Origin: Casimicrobiaceae bacterium
Lineage (GTDB): Bacteria; Pseudomonadota; Gammaproteobacteria; Burkholderiales; Casimicrobiaceae
Assembly: GCA_955652025.1 (NCBI GenBank)
Contig: CATPAO010000054.1
Coordinates: forward strand, 1-8,944
Length of the DNA: 8,944 nt
Direction of reading: 5' to 3'
Part shown: positions 1 through 8,903 of the stretch, piece after piece
How positions within the stretch are numbered: position 1 is the first letter of the stretch
Layout of the letters: every line of letters begins with the position of its first letter
The notes under the pieces: model-generated
What the model was told of the DNA's origin: nothing
Seen by the model: only the letters and a program-made list of their open reading frames with translations
Databases searched by the model: none
Program-made: the position numbers and the translations under genes

Positions 1-1761
1 GTCGAACAGCACGAGCACAGGGAGGTCGTCGCGCGGCAGGCGATCCTCGTGCCACTTCGGGACTTCGGCGTCGGCGGCGAGCCGGAACCAGTAGAACGCA
101 TGCGCCGGCAGCGTCAGCAGGTACGGTAACTTGCCGACCGGCGGAAATGGCGCACGGCCGAGGAGCTCCACGGGCACGCGTCCGACGAAGCGCGAGAGAT
201 CGAGCTCGACCGGCTGCGCGGTGCGCGCCACATTGGCGACGCACAGGATCGCCTCGCCGTCGAGTTCGCGCAGGTACGCCAGCACCTTGCGATTGCCGGG
301 GCGCAGGAATTTGAGCTGCCCGCGGCCGAACGCCTGGCTTTCGTTGCGCACGGCGAGGATGCGGCGCATCCAGTTGAGCAGCGACGACGCATCGCGCGAT
401 TGCGCTTCGACGTTGACGGCGCCGTAGCCGTAGATCGAATCCATGATCGGCGGCAGATACAGCCGCTGCGGATCCGCATGCGAAAAGCCGGCATTGCGAT
501 CGGGGCTCCACTGCATCGGCGTGCGCACGCCGTTGCGGTCGCCCAGGAACACGTTGTCGCCCATCCCGATCTCGTCGCCGTAATAGATGATCGGCGACCC
601 GGGCATCGACAGGAGCAGGCTGTTCATCAGCTTGATGCGGTCGGTGTCGTTGTCCATCAGCGGCGCGAGCCTTCGCCGGATGCCGAGATTGATGCGGGCG
701 CGCGCGTCGACCGCGTACATCTTGTACATGTAGTCGCGCTCGCGCGAGGTCACCATCTCGAGCGTGAGCTCATCGTGGTTGCGGAGGAAGATCGCCCACT
801 GGCACGTGTCGGGAATGTCCGGCGTCTGCTGCATGATCTCGACCACCGGATGGCGATCCTCCTGCGCGATCGCCATGTAGATGCGCGGCATCAGCGGAAA
901 GTGGTACGCCATGTGGCATTCGTCGCCGGCGCCGAAATACTCGCGCACATCCTCCGGCCATTGGTTCGCTTCGGCGAGCAGCACGCGGCGGCCGTAGTGC
1001 GCGTCGATCAGCGCGCGAAGCTCGCGGATCACGGCGTGCGTCTCGGGCAGGTTCTCGTTGTTCGTCCCTTCGCGTTCGCATAGATACGGGACGGCATCGA
1101 GCCGGAACCCGTCGACGCCCATGTCGAGCCAGAACCGCATCACGCGGAACACCGCCTTCAGGACGTTCGGATTGTCGAAATTGAGATCGGGCTGGTGGCT
1201 GAAGAAGCGGTGCCAGTAGTACGCCTTGGCGACGTCGTCCCACGCCCAGTTGGAGGTTTCCGTGTCGGTGAAGATGATCCGCGTTCCCGCATAGCGCGTC
1301 GGATCGTCGCTCCACACGTAATAGTTGCGCTTGGACGAGCCCTTGGGCGCGCGCCGCGCCGCCTGGAACCAGGCGTGCTGATCGGACGTGTGATTGATCA
1401 CCATCTCGGTGATGACGCGGAGATCGAGCCGGTGCGCCTCGCGCATGAACGTCCGAAAGTCGCTGCGCGTGCCGTACTGCGCGTGGATGTTCCGGTAGTC
1501 GGCCACGTCGTAGCCATCGTCGCGCAGCGGCGACGGATAGAACGGCAGGAGCCAGATCGTGTTGACGCCGAGATCGTGCACGTACTCCAACTTTTGCGTG
1601 AGGCCGCGGAAGTCGCCGATGCCGTCGTCGTTCGAGTCGCAGAACGCCTTGACGTGGAGCTGATAGATGACCGCGTCCTTGTACCAAAGGGCGTCGTCGC
1701 GGGTGACACTCTCGGGCACGGGAGCGGCGACGGCGGGAGAAGGGCGAACCTCGGCATGCAT
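1..1761 (-). CDS. treS: Trehalose synthase (maltose alpha-D-glucosyltransferase), probably fused to maltokinase; 3' end outside window
   Basis: A GH13 enzyme that interconverts trehalose and maltose in the cytoplasm, feeding maltose to the GlgE pathway. The frame is open for 587 codons without a stop and runs off the left edge, so the C-terminus is missing. Near the N-terminus it reads [17 protein letters not shown], the usual TreS opening. Catalytic residues of the (beta/alpha)8 barrel are visible: nucleophile D222 in [11 protein letters not shown], acid/base E264 in [11 protein letters not shown], and transition-state D330 in FLRNHDE. TreS-type [17 protein letters not shown] follows. The C-terminal beta domain ends near FYWFRL (residues 556-561), where single-domain TreS proteins usually stop. 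Here about 26 more residues follow ([20 protein letters not shown]), resembling the linker of TreS-maltokinase fusions; the fusion is inferred. The ATG at 1761 is chosen because it lies 13 bases after the glgE stop. No clear Shine-Dalgarno precedes it, so coupling to glgE is likely. The ATG at 1757 is in another frame. Confidence 0.93.
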   Translation of the reverse strand, partial: MHAEVRPSPAVAAPVPESVTRDDALWYKDAVIYQLHVKAFCDSNDDGIGDFRGLTQKLEYVHDLGVNTIWLLPFYPSPLRDDGYDVADYRNIHAQYGTRSDFRTFMREAHRLDLRVITEMVINHTSDQHAWFQAARRAPKGSSKRNYYVWSDDPTRYAGTRIIFTDTETSNWAWDDVAKAYYWHRFFSHQPDLNFDNPNVLKAVFRVMRFWLDMGVDGFRLDAVPYLCEREGTNNENLPETHAVIRELRALIDAHYGRRVLLAEANQWPEDVREYFGAGDECHMAYHFPLMPRIYMAIAQEDRHPVVEIMQQTPDIPDTCQWAIFLRNHDELTLEMVTSRERDYMYKMYAVDARARINLGIRRRLAPLMDNDTDRIKLMNSLLLSMPGSPIIYYGDEIGMGDNVFLGDRNGVRTPMQWSPDRNAGFSHADPQRLYLPPIMDSIYGYGAVNVEAQSRDASSLLNWMRRILAVRNESQAFGRGQLKFLRPGNRKVLAYLRELDGEAILCVANVARTAQPVELDLSRFVGRVPVELLGRAPFPPVGKLPYLLTLPAHAFYWFRLAADAEVPKWHEDRLPRDDLPVLVLFD

Positions 1762-1774
1762 GGTGAGGTAAGTT

Positions 1775-3793
1775 CTAGAGAAAATAGTCGAAGTCGCGCT
1801 CGCTCCGCACGTGCCGGCGCAGGCGGAACACGTGCGCGGGGACGCGTGCCGGATCGAGGCTCACGTAGTTGCGCGCGCCGTGCCACAAATAGCGCGCCCC
1901 GGTAAGGAGGTCGTGCAGCTGGTAGGGCGTGTCGGTGCCGAGCCCGAGCGCGGCGAGATCGACGTCGACGAATCCGCTCTGCACGTGATGTGGGTCGAGA
2001 TTGACGACGGTGAAGATGATATTGTCGAGATCGGGCGTGTGCTTCGCATACGCGATGATCGCCACGTTGTCCGTGGGGAAGAACGCGAGGCTCGCGTCGG
2101 ACTGCAGCGCGGGATTCTCGTGCCGCACGCGGTTGACCCGCGCGACGAACTCGGCCAAGGTGTCGGCGCGCTGATCGTCCCAGTGGCGGAGCTCGTATTT
2201 CTCCGAGTCGAGGTATTCCTCGCTGCCCGGCATTCGCGGTGTGCGTTCGCAATGCAGGAACGCCGGCCCGTAGATGCCGTAGCTCGCGGCAAGCGTGGCG
2301 GCGAGCACGAGTCGCGCCATGAACGCCGGGCGCCCGCCGAGTTGCAGATATTCGGCGAGGATGTCGGGCGTGTTGGGCCACACGTTCGGCCGGAAGTACT
2401 CGCGTCCCGGTCCGCGGGTCAGCTGGGTGAAATATTCGGTGAGCTCGTCCTTGGTGTTGCGCCACGTGAAATACGTGTACGACTGCGTGAAACCGATCTT
2501 GGCAAGCCGATGCATCACTTTCGGCCGCGTGAACGCCTCGGCGAGAAAGATCGCTTCCGGGTGCTCGCGCTTCACTTCGGCGATCGCCCATTCCCAGAAG
2601 GGAAACGCCTTCGTGTGCGGATTGTCGACGCGAAACATCGTGACGCCCTCGCCGATCCAGAAATCGAGCACGCTTTTCAACTCGCGCCACAGCGCCTGCC
2701 AATCGTCGGATTCGAAGTCGAACGGATAGATGTCCTCGTACTTCTTCGGCGGGTTCTCGGCGTACTGGACCGCGCCGTCGGGGCGCTTCCGAAACCACGC
2801 CGGATGGGCGGCGACGTAAGGATGGTCGGGCGCGCACTGGTAGGCGATGTCGAGCGCGATCGCGACGCCGAGCTCGCCCGCCTGCGCCACAAGCCGCCGG
2901 AAATCCTCGTGCGATCCGAGCGCGGGATGGATCGCCTTGTGACCGCCTTCGGCTGCGCCGATCGCCCAGGGGCTGCCCACATCGTCGGGTCCGGCGGCGA
3001 GCGCATTGTTACGGCCCTTGCGCCGCGTGCGGCCGATCGGGTGGATCGGCGGCAGGTACAGCACGTCGAAGCCCATGTCGACGAGGCGCGGAAGGAGCGC
3101 CTCGCAATCGGCGAACGTCCCGTGCCGGCCCGGCACCGGTGACGCCGAACGCGGAAACATTTCGTACCACGTGGAAAAGCGCGCGCGCGCGATGTCGACC
3201 GTCAACGGAATTTCGACCGGATGCGTCGCGGCAAAACGCCGATCGGCGTGCCGCGCCATCGCGGCGGCGAGCGATTCGTCCTGCGCGGTCTCGCGGAGCG
3301 CCTCGATGGCGCCGCCCGCGGCGAGCCGCGTCGCGGCCCCGGCCAGCAGCGCGGCGTCGGCGTCCTTGGCGCGTGCCGCAGCCGCTTTGATCAGCGATGC
3401 GCCGGCCCGCGCGGCAAGTCGCAGGTCGTCGGAATCGGTGCGCCGCTCGAAATCGTGCCGCCACGACAGGAAGGCGTCGACCCACGCGGTGACGGTGAAG
3501 CGGTAACGACCCGCGCGCGTCACCGGGAACAGGCCGCGCCAACGATCGTTGCCGAGCGGCGCCATGGAGACTTCCTGCCACGTGGAATCTTCTTCGCGCC
3601 GCCACCGGACGCGCGCGTCGAGCGTGTCGTGACCGTCGGCGAAACAATCGGCCTCGACCACGACGCGATCGCCAACGACACGCTTCGCCGCGAAGCGTCC
3701 GCCCTCGACGACCGGCGCGACGTTCTCGATGACGGCACGCACGCGTCCCTCGGGGGGCGTCGCGCCGCGCGCATCCTGCGTGCGCTCAGTCAT
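1775..3793 (-). CDS. glgE: Alpha-1,4-glucan:maltose-1-phosphate maltosyltransferase
   Basis: Transfers maltosyl units from alpha-maltose 1-phosphate to the non-reducing end of alpha-1,4-glucan, releasing phosphate (GH13 subfamily 3, cytoplasmic). The protein has 672 residues, the usual family size. An N-terminal beta-sandwich domain (roughly residues 17-115, starting [16 protein letters not shown]) is followed by a helical insertion rich in Ala/Arg, then the barrel. Diagnostic GlgE stretches are [32 protein letters not shown] and [16 protein letters not shown]. By analogy with the characterised Streptomyces enzyme, the nucleophile is D390 (in RVDNPHTK), the acid/base is E419 (in FLAEAFTRP) and the third Asp is D477 (in WPNTPDIL); all are present. 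The frame extends upstream to 3865, but those 24 residues are Arg/Ser-rich, lie inside glgB and look like its shadow. The ATG at 3793 gives the typical MTER... start and overlaps the glgB stop by 8 bases. It is the second gene of glgB-glgE-treS. The stop is TAG. Confidence 0.95.
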   Translation of the reverse strand: MTERTQDARGATPPEGRVRAVIENVAPVVEGGRFAAKRVVGDRVVVEADCFADGHDTLDARVRWRREEDSTWQEVSMAPLGNDRWRGLFPVTRAGRYRFTVTAWVDAFLSWRHDFERRTDSDDLRLAARAGASLIKAAAARAKDADAALLAGAATRLAAGGAIEALRETAQDESLAAAMARHADRRFAATHPVEIPLTVDIARARFSTWYEMFPRSASPVPGRHGTFADCEALLPRLVDMGFDVLYLPPIHPIGRTRRKGRNNALAAGPDDVGSPWAIGAAEGGHKAIHPALGSHEDFRRLVAQAGELGVAIALDIAYQCAPDHPYVAAHPAWFRKRPDGAVQYAENPPKKYEDIYPFDFESDDWQALWRELKSVLDFWIGEGVTMFRVDNPHTKAFPFWEWAIAEVKREHPEAIFLAEAFTRPKVMHRLAKIGFTQSYTYFTWRNTKDELTEYFTQLTRGPGREYFRPNVWPNTPDILAEYLQLGGRPAFMARLVLAATLAASYGIYGPAFLHCERTPRMPGSEEYLDSEKYELRHWDDQRADTLAEFVARVNRVRHENPALQSDASLAFFPTDNVAIIAYAKHTPDLDNIIFTVVNLDPHHVQSGFVDVDLAALGLGTDTPYQLHDLLTGARYLWHGARNYVSLDPARVPAHVFRLRRHVRSERDFDYFL

Positions 3794-5789
3794 CGCCCGA
3801 CGCCGGCTTGAGGAACAGGGTCGCGAGAGGAGGCAGCGCGAGCGCGAGCGAGTACGGACGTCCATGCGCAGACACGGGCGCGGCCTCGATGGCGCCCAGG
3901 TTGCCGATGCCGCTGCCGCCGTAAACCGTCGCGTCGCTGTTCAAAAGTTCGCGCCAAACGCCGCCTCGCGGGACGCCCATCACATAGTTGGTTCGCGGCA
4001 GCGGCGTCAGATTGCACACGACGAGGACCGGCGCACCATGCCGCGGCTTGCGCAGAAAGGAAAACACGCTCGCTTCGGCGTCGTGCGCATCGACCCATTC
4101 GAAGCCCGCCGCATCGAAGTCGACCTGGTGGAGCGCGGTCTCGGCGCGATAGACGCGATTCAAGTCCGCGAGCCAGCGCAAGACGCCCGCATGCTCGGGA
4201 CGGTCCTGCACGAACCATTCGAGCGCCTCGTCGTGCGCCCACTCGCGACGCTGGCCGAATTCGCCGCCCATGAACAGCAGCTTCTTCCCGGGATGACCCC
4301 ACATGTACCCGTAGAGCGCGCGCAGGTTGGCGAACTGCTGCCAGGTGTCGCCGGGCATGCGGTTCACGAGCGAGCGCTTGCCGTACACGACCTCGTCGTG
4401 CGACAGCGGCAGGACGAAATTCTCCGAAAACGCGTACCAGATCGAGAACGTCAGCCGGTCGTGGTGGTATTTGCGATGGATGGGATCCTGGGCGAAGTAG
4501 TCGAGCGTGTCGTGCATCCAGCCCATGTTCCACTTCATGCCGAAGCCGAGCCCGCCGACGTACGTGGGCCGCGAGACCATCGGCCACGCCGTCGACTCCT
4601 CGGCGATCGTCTGCACGTCCGGATGGTCGCGGTAGACAGCCAAGTTGAGTTCGCGAAGGAATTCGATCGCCTCGAGGTTCTCCTTGCCGCCGAAACGGTT
4701 GGGAATCCATTCCCCCGCCTTGCGACCGTAATCGAGATAAAGCATCGACGCGACGGCGTCGACCCGCAGACCGTCGATGTGATACCGGTCGAGCCAGAAG
4801 AGCGCGCTCGACAGCAGGAACGAGCAGACTTCGTGGCGGCCGTAGTTGAAAATACACGAGCCCCACTCGGGGTGGAAGCCCTGCCGCGGGTCGGCGTGCT
4901 CGTACAGATACGTGCCGTCGAAAATGGCCAGGCCGTGCGCGTCGTTCGGGAAATGTGACGGCACCCAATCTAGAATCACGCCGACGCCGCTTTGATGCAG
5001 CACGTCGACCAAATACATGAAATCCTGCGGCGTGCCGTAACGCGCGGTGGGCGCGAAGTAACCGGTGGTCTGATATCCCCACGACCCGTAGAACGGATGC
5101 TCGGTGGGCGGCATGAGCTCGACGTGGGTGAAGCCCATCTCCAGCGCGTATTCGGCGAGCGCAGGCGCGATTTCACGGTAGGTCGGCAGTTGCTGCGCCG
5201 CGGTGCGCCGCCACGAACCCAGATGCATTTCGTAGATCGCGAGCGGCGCATCGAGCGCGTTCGCGACGTGGCGGCGCGCCATCCATTCCGTATCGCCCCA
5301 CGCATATTCGAGCGTCCAGCAACGCGACGCGGTGGCGGAGGGCGCCTCGGCATAGAACGCGAATGGATCGGCCTTGTCTTGAACGCTGCCGTCTTGCGAC
5401 GAGACGATCCGGTACTTGTAGGCGTCGCCGCGGGTCACGCCGCGAGCTGTACCTTCCCACACGCCCGAACCATCGGGGCGCAGGGCGAGCGGATTCGCGG
5501 TGGCATCCCAATGGTTGAACGCGCCGATGACGCTGACCGCACGAGCGTTCGGGGCCCACACCGCGAAATGCGCCGCGCGCCCGCGCAGCAGCTGGCATCC
5601 CATTTTTTCGTACAGGCGCGTGTGCGTGCCTTCGCACAGCAGATAGACGTCATGCTCGGTCAGCATGCCGTCGTTCCCGGTTTTCGAAGGCGCACCATCG
5701 GTGGTCGCGCCGGACCGACGCCCAGCACCCTTCCTGCGCGTGGACCCGGCGCACAACGATAGCGCAATGTCGGTCGGCGGATCGCTCAT
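3786..5789 (-). CDS. glgB: 1,4-alpha-glucan branching enzyme
   Basis: Introduces alpha-1,6 branches by cutting an alpha-1,4 chain and transferring the piece. In this operon its likely acceptor is the linear glucan made by GlgE. The product is 667 residues if the ATG at 5789 is used. It is of the short type with one N-terminal CBM48-like domain (about residues 70-170, with [21 protein letters not shown]), then the GH13 barrel and a C-terminal beta domain. Branching-enzyme motifs are intact: [24 protein letters not shown], nucleophile D344 in [17 protein letters not shown], acid/base E397 in [10 protein letters not shown], and D465 in [12 protein letters not shown]. The spacing of these three (53 and 68 residues) equals that of the E. 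coli enzyme (D405, E458, D526). The first 41 residues are a hydrophilic, basic, low-complexity extension. Family homology begins at [14 protein letters not shown], directly after a second ATG at 5666, so the start is uncertain; neither ATG has a strong Shine-Dalgarno. It is the first gene of the operon. Confidence 0.95.
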   Translation of the reverse strand: MSDPPTDIALSLCAGSTRRKGAGRRSGATTDGAPSKTGNDGMLTEHDVYLLCEGTHTRLYEKMGCQLLRGRAAHFAVWAPNARAVSVIGAFNHWDATANPLALRPDGSGVWEGTARGVTRGDAYKYRIVSSQDGSVQDKADPFAFYAEAPSATASRCWTLEYAWGDTEWMARRHVANALDAPLAIYEMHLGSWRRTAAQQLPTYREIAPALAEYALEMGFTHVELMPPTEHPFYGSWGYQTTGYFAPTARYGTPQDFMYLVDVLHQSGVGVILDWVPSHFPNDAHGLAIFDGTYLYEHADPRQGFHPEWGSCIFNYGRHEVCSFLLSSALFWLDRYHIDGLRVDAVASMLYLDYGRKAGEWIPNRFGGKENLEAIEFLRELNLAVYRDHPDVQTIAEESTAWPMVSRPTYVGGLGFGMKWNMGWMHDTLDYFAQDPIHRKYHHDRLTFSIWYAFSENFVLPLSHDEVVYGKRSLVNRMPGDTWQQFANLRALYGYMWGHPGKKLLFMGGEFGQRREWAHDEALEWFVQDRPEHAGVLRWLADLNRVYRAETALHQVDFDAAGFEWVDAHDAEASVFSFLRKPRHGAPVLVVCNLTPLPRTNYVMGVPRGGVWRELLNSDATVYGGSGIGNLGAIEAAPVSAHGRPYSLALALPPLATLFLKPASGDD

Positions 5790-5918
5790 CGTTTGGACTT
5801 TTGCCGCTGCCGAATTACCGGATTGTCCCTCCGCCGAACGGGAAACGGACGGTCGCGATGCGGTAACAAAAGGTAGGAGCGCCCCTGGCGGCCGTTGGTT
5901 CCCGGACCGTGCACACCG
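5790..5918. other. Intergenic region between lysR and glgB
   Basis: These 129 bases separate the lysR stop from the first possible glgB ATG. Any promoter specific to the glgB-glgE-treS operon that lies outside coding sequence would have to be here, or upstream of the alternative glgB start. Read on the minus strand, it holds a short T-run followed by TTGTTA and, nearer glgB, GGAGGG about 33 bases before the ATG, too far to be its ribosome binding site. I could not pair any -35-like and -10-like hexamers at normal spacing, and I see no convincing terminator hairpin after lysR. Confidence 0.4.
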
Positions 5919-6830
5919 TCAGCTCGCCTTGACCCAGTAATCGGGCGCCGAGTAGATCGCCTTCAGATGCTCGATAAAGAATCGTACCTTGGCGGGCAGG
6001 TGCCGCTGCTGCGGATAGACGGCCATGATGTCGTAGCTGGGGAGCGCGAATTCGTCGAGCACCGTGACGAGATCGCCGCGCGCCAGCTGGCCCTGGATTT
6101 CCCACGTCGAGCGCCAGCTCAAGCCGAGTCCTTCCGCGGTCCAGCGATGCAAGAGCTCGCCGTCGTTACAGTCGAGATTGCCGGAGACGCGAATCGTCAC
6201 CGGCTTGTCGCCGATGCGAAAATGCCAGCCGCCTTGCTGGCCGCCCTGCAAATTGAAGGCGAGGCAATTGTGGTGCGCGAGGTCGTCGAGCGAACGCGGG
6301 ACGCCGCGACGATGAAAATACTCCGGCGTCGCGCAGACGACCCGCCGATTGCCCGCGAGCTTGACGGCGACGAAAGTCGGATCGATCGCGCCGCCGATGC
6401 GCACGCCCATGTCGAAGCCCTGCCGGACCAGGTCCACCACCTGATCGTTGAGGTTGAACGACGCCTGCACGCCCGGGTTCTTCACGACGAACGAGGGCCC
6501 GTGCAGTGCGACATGCTGGCGTCCGAACGCCGCGGGCGCCGAGACCAGCAGGTGGCCCGCGGCGGTGTGACGGCCCTCGTAAATGACGTTGTCGGCATGG
6601 TCGAGGTCGGCCAGGAGCTTCCGGCAGTATTCGAGATAGACGGTCCCCTGCTCGGTTAACGCGAGCCGCCGCGTCGAGCGGTGCAGCAGCCGGACGCCGA
6701 GTCGGCGTTCGAGCGCGTCGATCCGGCGGCCGATCATCACCGGCGTGACGTCGGCCGTCAGCGCGGCGCGGGCAAGGCTGCCGGTATCGATCGCGGCGAC
6801 CAATGCTTCGATCTGCTTCAGCTTGTCCAT
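5919..6830 (-). CDS. LysR-family transcriptional regulator (CrgA-like), probable regulator of gcl
   Basis: A 303-residue LysR-type regulator, the normal family length. The N-terminal winged helix-turn-helix covers about residues 1-60 (MDKLKQIEALVAAIDTGSLA, then VTPVMIGRRIDALERRLGV and LLHRSTRRLALTEQG). A linker helix follows, then an effector-binding domain from about residue 90 (GHLLVSAPAAFGRQHV) to the end, with the conserved GFDMGVRIG near position 140. The recognition helix reads PVMIGRRIDALE instead of the commoner SPSAVSRQIxxLE; I believe this is a known subgroup of the family. It is transcribed divergently from gcl across 130 bases, the classical arrangement for a LysR regulator and its target, so control of glyoxylate assimilation is inferred. 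The inducer cannot be read from sequence. The gene is co-oriented with glgB, 129 bases upstream of it, so read-through into the glucan operon is possible but unsupported. The ATG at 6830 gives the expected MDKLxQIEALVA start; no strong ribosome binding site is visible. Confidence 0.93.
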   Translation of the reverse strand: MDKLKQIEALVAAIDTGSLARAALTADVTPVMIGRRIDALERRLGVRLLHRSTRRLALTEQGTVYLEYCRKLLADLDHADNVIYEGRHTAAGHLLVSAPAAFGRQHVALHGPSFVVKNPGVQASFNLNDQVVDLVRQGFDMGVRIGGAIDPTFVAVKLAGNRRVVCATPEYFHRRGVPRSLDDLAHHNCLAFNLQGGQQGGWHFRIGDKPVTIRVSGNLDCNDGELLHRWTAEGLGLSWRSTWEIQGQLARGDLVTVLDEFALPSYDIMAVYPQQRHLPAKVRFFIEHLKAIYSAPDYWVKAS

Positions 6831-6870
6831 GGGCGATTCGATACTAAGGATATTTAATAGAATGAGCTTT

Positions 6871-6889
6871 GGTGCACTTATCGTGCGCC
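6871..6889. promoter_or_regulatory. Candidate operator: inverted repeat GGTGCAC-N5-GTGCGCC
   Basis: Two 7-base arms pair at six of seven positions around the spacer TTATC, centred about 84 bases upstream of the gcl ATG in the divergent region. Dyads of this kind near the -35 region are typical of LysR-type recognition sites, although the canonical T-N11-A half-site spacing is not met exactly. Binding by the adjacent LysR protein is inferred. Confidence 0.35.
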
Positions 6890-6948
6890 AGGATCAATTA
6901 TAGGATGACGTGGCAGAGGGAAGGAACCCACCTTGCCCCGAATTTGCC

Positions 6949-6954
6949 GGAGGA
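6949..6954 (+). promoter_or_regulatory. Ribosome binding site of gcl
   Basis: GGAGGA lies six bases before the ATG at 6961, an optimal Shine-Dalgarno. It settles the gcl start in favour of 6961 over the in-frame GTG at 6910, which would add 17 residues absent from known Gcl proteins. Confidence 0.85.
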
Positions 6955-6960
6955 AATCCC

Positions 6961-8739
6961 ATGGCCAGGATGAGAGCGATCGACGCTGCGGTCCACGTGC
7001 TGGAACGCGAAGGCGTCACCACGGCGTTCGGCGTGCCCGGCGCCGCGATCAACCCGCTGTATTCGGCGCTGAAGGCGCGCGGCAGCATCACGCATATTCT
7101 CGCCCGCCACGTCGAAGGCGCGTCGCACATGGCCGAGGGCTACACGCGCGCCGCGGCGGGCAACATCGGCGTCTGCATCGGAACCTCGGGCCCCGCCGGC
7201 ACCGACATGATCACCGGCCTCTATTCGGCAGCGGCCGATTCGATTCCGATCCTTTGCATCACCGGACAGGCACCGCGCGCGCGCCTGCACAAGGAGGATT
7301 TCCAGGCGGTCGACATCACGGCGATCGCGAAGCCCGTCAGCAAGTGGGCGACGACCGTGATGGAGCCGGCTCAGGTGCCGCGCGCGTTCCAGCAGGCGTT
7401 CCACCTAATGCGCTCGGGACGTCCGGGCCCGGTGCTGATCGACTTGCCGTTCGACGTCCAAATCGCCGAGATCGAGTTCGATCCGGACACCTACGAGCCG
7501 CTGCCCGTCTACAAGCCGAAAGCGTCGCGCAAGCAGATCGAGAAAGCGCTGGCGATGCTGAACGACGCCGAGCGGCCGCTGATCGTCGCGGGCGGCGGCA
7601 TCATCAACGCCGACGCGTCCGCATTGCTCGTGCAGTTTGCGGAAATCGCCGACGTGCCCGTCATTCCGACGCTGATGGGCTGGGGGACGATTCCCGACGA
7701 CCACCGGCTGATGGCCGGCATGTGCGGACTCCAGACGTCGCATCGCTATGGCAACGCGACGATGCTCGCCGCCGATTTCGTGCTGGGCATCGGCAACCGC
7801 TGGGCGAACCGCCACACCGGCTCGACCGACGTCTACACGAAGGGCCGCAAGTTCGTCCACGTCGACATCGAGCCGACGCAGATCGGACGCGTGTTCGCGC
7901 CCGACTACGGGATCGTGTCCGACGCGGGTGCGGCGCTGCAATGGTTCGTCGAGATCGCGCGCGAATGGAAGGCGGCGGGCCGACTCAAGGATCGCGCTGA
8001 TTGGGTCGCGCAATGCGGCGAGCGCAAGCGGACGCTGTTGCGCAAGACGAATTTCGAGAACGTGCCGATGAAGCCGCAGCGCGTCTATCAATGTCTGAAC
8101 CGCGCGTTCGACGACAACGACACCTGCTACGTCACGACGATCGGCCTGTCGCAGATCGCGGCCGCGCAGTTCCTCCACGTCTACCGGCCGCGCAACTGGA
8201 TCAACTGCGGGCAGGCGGGACCGCTCGGCTGGACGATTCCCGCCGCGCTCGGCGTGCGTGCTGCGGATCCGACGCGCAGGATCGTCGCGCTGTCCGGCGA
8301 TTACGATTTCCAGTTCATGGTCGAGGAGCTGGCCGTCGGCGCGCAGTTCAAGCTGCCGTACCTCCACATCGTGGTCAATAATTCTTATCTTGGGCTGATT
8401 CGCCAGGCGCAGCGCGGCTTTCAGATGGACTACGCGGTGAGCCTCGCATTCGACAACATCAACGCGCCGGAGACAGGCGGCTACGGCGTCGATCATCTCA
8501 AGCTCGCCGAGGGCCTCGGCTGCAAGGCGATCCGCGTCCACAAGCAGGAGGAGATCGATCCCGCGATCGAGCAGGCGGAGAAGTGGATGGCGCAGTATGG
8601 CGTGCCGGTGGTGGTCGAGATCATCCTCGAGCGCGTCACCAACATCGCGATGGGGACCGAGATCGACAACATCGTCGAGTTCGAGGAGCTCGCCAAGGGC
8701 AAGGAAGACGCGCCGACGGCGGTCGCGCTGCTCGATTGA
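6961..8739 (+). CDS. gcl: Glyoxylate carboligase (tartronate-semialdehyde synthase)
   Basis: A thiamine-diphosphate, FAD-containing enzyme that condenses two glyoxylate molecules to tartronate semialdehyde and CO2, the entry to the glycerate pathway for glyoxylate, glycolate and purine-derived carbon. The product is 592 residues; E. coli Gcl is 593, and long stretches look nearly identical ([83 protein letters not shown]). Domains in order are a PYR domain (about 1-170), a central FAD/Rossmann-like domain (about 195-330) and a PP domain (about 375-560). Position 51 is Val in RHVEGAS, the Gcl hallmark in place of the glutamate almost universal in ThDP enzymes; this separates it from acetolactate synthase. 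The ThDP-Mg motif runs from GDYDFQF (about 446) to NN (about 473). Start: ATG with GGAGGA six bases upstream. It is divergent from the LysR gene and followed by hyi on the same strand, the usual glyoxylate-assimilation order. Confidence 0.97.
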   Translation: MARMRAIDAAVHVLEREGVTTAFGVPGAAINPLYSALKARGSITHILARHVEGASHMAEGYTRAAAGNIGVCIGTSGPAGTDMITGLYSAAADSIPILCITGQAPRARLHKEDFQAVDITAIAKPVSKWATTVMEPAQVPRAFQQAFHLMRSGRPGPVLIDLPFDVQIAEIEFDPDTYEPLPVYKPKASRKQIEKALAMLNDAERPLIVAGGGIINADASALLVQFAEIADVPVIPTLMGWGTIPDDHRLMAGMCGLQTSHRYGNATMLAADFVLGIGNRWANRHTGSTDVYTKGRKFVHVDIEPTQIGRVFAPDYGIVSDAGAALQWFVEIAREWKAAGRLKDRADWVAQCGERKRTLLRKTNFENVPMKPQRVYQCLNRAFDDNDTCYVTTIGLSQIAAAQFLHVYRPRNWINCGQAGPLGWTIPAALGVRAADPTRRIVALSGDYDFQFMVEELAVGAQFKLPYLHIVVNNSYLGLIRQAQRGFQMDYAVSLAFDNINAPETGGYGVDHLKLAEGLGCKAIRVHKQEEIDPAIEQAEKWMAQYGVPVVVEIILERVTNIAMGTEIDNIVEFEELAKGKEDAPTAVALLD

Positions 8740-8771
8740 CGAAATCCCGAATCGCGACAAGACTGGTACAA

Positions 8772-8859
8772 CGTCGTTCCCGCGAAGGCGCTCCCGCGTG
8801 CGCGGGACCCCAGCGCCTTTCAGGCAAACGAGGGGATCCCCGCCTTCGCGGGGACGACG
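8772..8859. repeat. REP-like palindromic element between gcl and hyi
   Basis: The outer arms, CGTCGTTCCCGCGAAGGCG at 8772-8790 and its reverse complement at 8841-8859, match at 18 of 19 positions. Nested inside, AAGGCGCT (8785-8792) can instead pair with AGCGCCTT (8812-8819) around a further hairpin CCCGCGTGCGCGGG (8793-8806). A ten-base palindrome GGGGATCCCC abuts the right arm at 8832-8841. Elements with CCCGCGAAGGCGGGGA cores are, from general knowledge, dispersed in many copies in GC-rich proteobacterial genomes. Only one copy lies in this window, so copy number is not shown. In the transcript it would form a stable structure between gcl and hyi; there is only a three-base T-run, so efficient intrinsic termination is doubtful. 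Confidence 0.75.
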
Positions 8860-8903
8860 GGATCCATTGGCGCAGTCGGTCGAACCGAACCAGAATTCAC
8901 ATC

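Larger units (their letters stand above)
6831..6960. promoter_or_regulatory. Divergent lysR-gcl intergenic regulatory region
   Basis: This 130-base region must hold the promoters of both divergent genes. It contrasts with the GC-rich surroundings: 6836-6866 and 6895-6902 are AT-rich. The first AT-rich block carries imperfect inverted half-sites (ATTCGATA at 6836-6843 and TAATAGAAT at 6855-6863) and could supply the lysR -10 on the minus strand. For gcl, TAGGAT at 6901-6906 with TTATCG at 6878-6883 gives 17-base spacing, but both match consensus poorly, as expected for a promoter that needs a LysR activator. Hexamer assignments are tentative; the regulatory role of the region is well supported by layout. 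Confidence 0.55.

Noticed and set aside
3794..3865. Upstream extension of glgE by 24 residues
   Set aside because: The residues are Arg/Ser-rich, lie inside the glgB 3' end, and precede the normal GlgE N-terminus; the ATG at 3793 overlapping the glgB stop is the better start.
400..5762. Long plus-strand open frames opposite treS, glgE and glgB (for example 400-1083, 1811-3142, 3729-4958, 4992-5762)
   Set aside because: They are antisense shadows of GC-rich genes: composition is Arg/Val/His/Asp-rich, no family motif is recognisable, and each lies fully opposite a well-supported enzyme.
5860..5918. Possible intrinsic terminator after lysR
   Set aside because: Only a weak four-to-five pair stem (GCC..GGC type) can be drawn, with the T-run several bases away; not convincing.
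6910..6960. GTG start for gcl adding 17 residues
   Set aside because: The ATG at 6961 has an ideal GGAGGA at six bases and reproduces the family N-terminus exactly.
7405..8760. 451-codon minus-strand open frame opposite gcl
   Set aside because: It is a shadow of the strongly conserved gcl frame, with Arg/Asp/Val-rich low-information sequence and no start context or recognisable domain.
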